From the NCBI GenBank assembly GCA_903886485.1, contig CAISMH010000010.1, positions 1 to 64,000 on the forward strand: a stretch of 64,000 nucleotides of DNA, in the 5' to 3' direction. The notes below the pieces were generated by a model that made no database searches, was not told where the DNA came from, and saw nothing but the letters and a program-made list of their open reading frames with translations. A program made the translations under genes and the position numbers. Positions 61,376-64,000 of this stretch are shown in pieces (the first letter of the stretch is position 1; every line of letters starts with the position of its first letter). The DNA is from an uncultured Burkholderiales bacterium (GTDB taxonomy: Bacteria; Pseudomonadota; Gammaproteobacteria; Burkholderiales; Burkholderiaceae_C).

Positions 61376-61684
61376 TTAAGCGGTCAGAGGATCGCAACGA
61401 GTCTCTTGCTTGGGACAACCATCAGGGCGTTCGGTCGGCACCATCGGGCAGCGGTTCATCTCAAAAGGTGATACGGAGAGCAAGGTGGTCAACGCACTAG
61501 ATGCCGTGGTCATCGCCCAGAAAACAAAAAATGACAAGGTATAGACGCCTTGTCGTGACAGCTCGATGGGTTGCCCCATCCATTGCATGTCTTGCGGATC
61601 GACGCATGCAAACACCAGCATTTCTAAAACACCCGCCATCAAGAAAGCAGGCCATGCAATCCACATCATTCGTTGAGCCAACAT
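61376..61684 (-). CDS. Small membrane protein of the cbb3 cluster
   Basis: A 102-residue protein with two membrane segments (IAWPAFLMAGVLEMLVFAC; TLSFFVFWAMTTASSALTTLLS) and a cysteine-bearing tail (RCPMV, GCPKQETRC). It resembles small conserved hypothetical proteins found beside cco genes in Comamonadaceae. Start at 61684 (MLAQRMMW); the frame to 61729 adds an unrelated N-terminus. Function unknown. It is 55 bases downstream of fixH on the same strand, convergent with fnr. Confidence 0.65.
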   Translation of the reverse strand: MLAQRMMWIAWPAFLMAGVLEMLVFACVDPQDMQWMGQPIELSRQGVYTLSFFVFWAMTTASSALTTLLSVSPFEMNRCPMVPTERPDGCPKQETRCDPLTA

Positions 61685-61739
61685 GCTGATTCTCCTGAGA
61701 AGCAATGAGCTCAGTTTAGGCCTCAACAACGAGAGAAAG

Positions 61740-62030
61740 TCATGGGGTTTTCGCGGGGGTCACAGACGGAGGGAGGGCTGAGCGCGGTGTCACCACATGA
61801 TTGCGCGCCTGCATGGCCGGCATGAGTTGAAGATCTTTTTCAGCAGCCAGTGTTTTGTTGATATCCAAACCACGACGGTAGTAGTCTTCAGCAACCACGG
61901 GGTCAGGGATACGAATTGCAATCACCAAGGTGATGAAGCCCGCCACGACGACCACAGCTGGGCCTGCAATGATGAGCCAAACATGGCCGTATTGCCACCA
62001 TGATTTGGTGTCTGTTGTGTCTTGATTCAT
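61740..62030 (-). CDS. fixH: FixH family protein
   Basis: A 96-residue membrane protein. One helix (HVWLIIAGPAVVVVAGFITLVIAI) is followed by the FixH hallmark DPVVAEDYYRRGLDINKTLA. It helps mature cbb3-type cytochrome oxidase together with ccoG and copper transport proteins. The C-terminus is short compared with long FixH forms. It follows ccoG by six bases. Confidence 0.87.
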   Translation of the reverse strand: MNQDTTDTKSWWQYGHVWLIIAGPAVVVVAGFITLVIAIRIPDPVVAEDYYRRGLDINKTLAAEKDLQLMPAMQARNHVVTPRSALPPSVTPAKTP

Positions 62031-62036
62031 GATGTA

Positions 62037-63485
62037 TTACCTAGGAACGATGAAAACAGATTTCTCGATCACGAAGTTATCCGTGCCCAAAGCTTGAATC
62101 TCAAACATGATTTTGTGCGAACCACCTTCGACTGAGCCATAGGGCACGTCAGCGCGAAGGACAACCCACCGCGCTTGCGCTGGTTCTACCTTCACTTCAG
62201 TATCGGTGGTTATTTTCAAACCCGACAATCCTTTGACGGACAAACGATAGGTTTGCTCAGTCTCAGCGGCATTCATGATTTGCAAACGGTACACATTCTC
62301 TAAGGTGCCGTATTCTGTGATGCGCGACAAAGTGGACCGATCACGCACCACATCGACCTTGAACGGGGTCCGCAAACTCAGTGAGACAAGCAGGCCCACA
62401 GTGATGGCGACCAGGATCATCGTGTAAATCTGAATGCGCGGTCGCATCAGACGTTGCCAAATTTGCTGCGGCGTCCAATTGTTGTCCATCGCATTTTGTG
62501 TTGAATAACGGACCAAGCCGCGGGCGTAACCCATTTTGTCCATCACGGTGTCGCACACATCCGCACAGGCACCACAACCGATGCACTCGTATTGCAAACC
62601 ATCGCGAATATCAATGCCCGTGGGACACACTTGAACACACAAGGTGCAATCCACACAGGCACCAAGATTCGAGGCCGCCACCTCTGATTTTTTGGAACGT
62701 GGGCCACGTGGCTCTCCACGTTCTGCGTCGTACGTGACGATGAGCGTGTCGTTGTCAAACATGGCGCTTTGAAAGCGCGCATAGGGGCACATGTATTTGC
62801 AGACTTGCTCACGCATGAAGCCCGCGTTGCCATACGTCGCAAAAGCGTAAAAAAGCACCCAGAAAAGTTCCCACGAGCTCATCTGAGTCAGAAAGAACTC
62901 CATGGCCAATTCGCGAATGGGGGTGAAGTAGCCCACGAAAGTAAAGCCCGTCCAGATCGATAGGAAGATCCAGATGATGTGCTTGTACCATTTCTTGACG
63001 AGTTTCTCCAATGAGAAATCGGCGTCATCCAAACGCATACGCGCAGAGCGATCGCCTTCGACTTTGCGCTCAATCCATAGGAAGATTTCGCTGTACACCG
63101 TCTGGGGACAGGCATAGCCGCACCATAGACGACCAGCCACAGCCGTGAACAAGAACAGCGCCAGCGCAGAAATGACCAGCAAGCCAGTGAGATAAATAAA
63201 GTCTTGCGGATACAAGACCAAACCAAAAATATAAAAGCGCCGTGAGGCTAAATCAAACAGTACAACCTGACGTGTGCCCCACTCAAACCAAGGTAAACCA
63301 TAAAACACCAATTGCGTCAGGACGACCAGAATCCAGCGCCAATAAGCAAAGACACCCTCGACTGAGCGAGGGTAGATTTTTTTAGATGCAGCATAAAGAG
63401 AGACCATCACCTCGTCCGCAGAGCCCGAAGGCTCTGGAACAATGGGGATGGTCTTACGCTGCTTAGCGTCGTCAGCAGAATTCAA
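62037..63485 (-). CDS. ccoG: Cytochrome c oxidase accessory protein CcoG
   Basis: A 482-residue membrane-bound polyferredoxin. Several N-terminal membrane segments precede the 4Fe-4S ligands CVDCTLCVQVCPTG and CIGCGACADVCD, with the earlier CKYMCPYARFQ. The C-terminus has an Ig-like domain. It assists cbb3 oxidase assembly, likely copper delivery or redox handling. It lies between ccoP and fixH in one operon. Confidence 0.92.
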   Translation of the reverse strand: MNSADDAKQRKTIPIVPEPSGSADEVMVSLYAASKKIYPRSVEGVFAYWRWILVVLTQLVFYGLPWFEWGTRQVVLFDLASRRFYIFGLVLYPQDFIYLTGLLVISALALFLFTAVAGRLWCGYACPQTVYSEIFLWIERKVEGDRSARMRLDDADFSLEKLVKKWYKHIIWIFLSIWTGFTFVGYFTPIRELAMEFFLTQMSSWELFWVLFYAFATYGNAGFMREQVCKYMCPYARFQSAMFDNDTLIVTYDAERGEPRGPRSKKSEVAASNLGACVDCTLCVQVCPTGIDIRDGLQYECIGCGACADVCDTVMDKMGYARGLVRYSTQNAMDNNWTPQQIWQRLMRPRIQIYTMILVAITVGLLVSLSLRTPFKVDVVRDRSTLSRITEYGTLENVYRLQIMNAAETEQTYRLSVKGLSGLKITTDTEVKVEPAQARWVVLRADVPYGSVEGGSHKIMFEIQALGTDNFVIEKSVFIVPR

Positions 63486-63491
63486 AACAAT

Positions 63492-64000
63492 TTACTTTGT
63501 CACAGTTGGTTTGTTTGAGAAGCCCCAAACATAGGCAGTCAGCACATGAATTTGTGATTCAGTCAAACGACCTTCTTGCGCAGGCATTTGGTTAATTTTC
63601 CCGTTGTTGATCATCGCTGTGATGGCTTCTTCGCCCCAGCCATGCAACCAGATCTTGTCGGTCAAGTTGGCAGAACCCACAGCTTGCATACCTTTGCCGT
63701 CAGGTCCGTGGCAAGCTGCACATGCGCCGAACTTGGATTTGCCCAGAGCCGCACGCACAGAGTCGTGTGGACTGCCAGACAGGCTCAACACATAGTGGGA
63801 CACATTGCGAATGTCGTCTGGCGTTCCAACCGCAGCAGCCATGGGAGGCATTTGACCAATACGACCTTTAGTGATGGTCTCTTTGATTTTGTCTGGGGTG
63901 CCGCCGTGCAACCAGTCGTTGTCGGTCAAGTTCGGAAAGCCTTTGGAGCCGCGCGCGTCAGAGCCATGGCACTGAGCACAGTTGTTCATGAACAAACGCT
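63492..64000 (-). CDS. ccoP: Cytochrome c oxidase cbb3 subunit CcoP, C-terminal part
   Basis: The open frame enters from the right edge and ends at 63492, leaving about 169 residues. Two c-type haem sites, CAQCH and CAACH, with distal Met residues in GQMPPM and NQMPAQ, give the diheme CcoP layout. The N-terminal membrane anchor is outside the window. ccoG follows six bases after its stop. Part of the high-affinity terminal oxidase operon. Confidence 0.9.
   Translation of the reverse strand, partial: RLFMNNCAQCHGSDARGSKGFPNLTDNDWLHGGTPDKIKETITKGRIGQMPPMAAAVGTPDDIRNVSHYVLSLSGSPHDSVRAALGKSKFGACAACHGPDGKGMQAVGSANLTDKIWLHGWGEEAITAMINNGKINQMPAQEGRLTESQIHVLTAYVWGFSNKPTVTK

Overview
The window looks like the chromosome of a betaproteobacterium, most likely a Comamonadaceae member (Limnohabitans/Rhodoferax/Polaromonas type). 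This is inferred from the GC-rich coding style, the gene order hupB - tRNA-Val - ppiD - tRNA-His, a Bug/TTT-type solute-binding protein, paired LysR regulators, and a cbb3-oxidase cluster (ccoP-ccoG-fixH) next to fnr and hemN. No database search was possible; all calls rest on motifs and context read from the sequence.

Layout. Positions 1-2126 are the right end of an integrated element: a truncated gene of unknown function, an inverted-repeat operator candidate, two tandem excisionase-like genes (the second a chimera carrying an integrase-like N-terminus) and a tyrosine recombinase pointing at the 3' end of tRNA-His. From 2197 to 10830 all genes are on the minus strand: tRNA-His, ppiD, tRNA-Val, hupB, a tartrate/D-malate dehydrogenase, an EamA transporter, pgsA and dnaE. 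Positions 10872-20030 hold tRNA-modification genes (trhO, gluQ, trmB, an RluA-type synthase), a LysR/pirin/DoxX/WrbA stress module, an FAD oxidoreductase and a Tat-exported transglutaminase-fold protein. Positions 20145-34153 are metabolic and housekeeping genes: a TlpA-type thioredoxin, alaS, gabD, a small winged-helix regulator, a secreted protein with regularly spaced cysteines, tRNA-Gly, scoAB with a divergent PAS-LuxR regulator, ETF-quinone oxidoreductase, gcvH, an aminotransferase and nth.

Positions 48624 down to 34231 form one long minus-strand catabolic locus of 14 tightly packed genes, many with ATGA stop/start overlaps. It encodes a hotdog-fold enoyl-CoA hydratase, an acyl-CoA dehydrogenase-like protein, a CaiB CoA-transferase, an MmgE/PrpD protein, a CitE-type lyase, a complete Liv-type ABC importer, an aldehyde dehydrogenase, an SDR, a zinc alcohol dehydrogenase and a Bug receptor. 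It ends at a good terminator and is read divergently from a LysR regulator. A CoA-thioester route ending in a C-C lyase step (citramalyl-CoA or malyl-CoA type) is the best inference; the substrate is unknown.

Positions 56845 down to 49647 are a cobalamin operon: riboswitch, btuB, two BtuF-like proteins, btuC, btuD and cobQ, all overlapping or nearly so. Then come the cell-division pair (ZapB-like coiled coil and zapA) with 6S RNA directly downstream, a TauE/SafE permease, and an oxygen-responsive block: a UreH-type membrane protein, hemN, fnr, a small membrane protein, fixH, ccoG and the 3' part of ccoP. A near-perfect FNR box lies between hemN and fnr at class II spacing from a -10 element for hemN.

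No CRISPR array and no insertion sequence were seen. The candidates most worth follow-up are the 14-gene CoA-ester catabolic operon, the chimeric excisionase, and the small secreted protein with strict 11/10-residue cysteine spacing.
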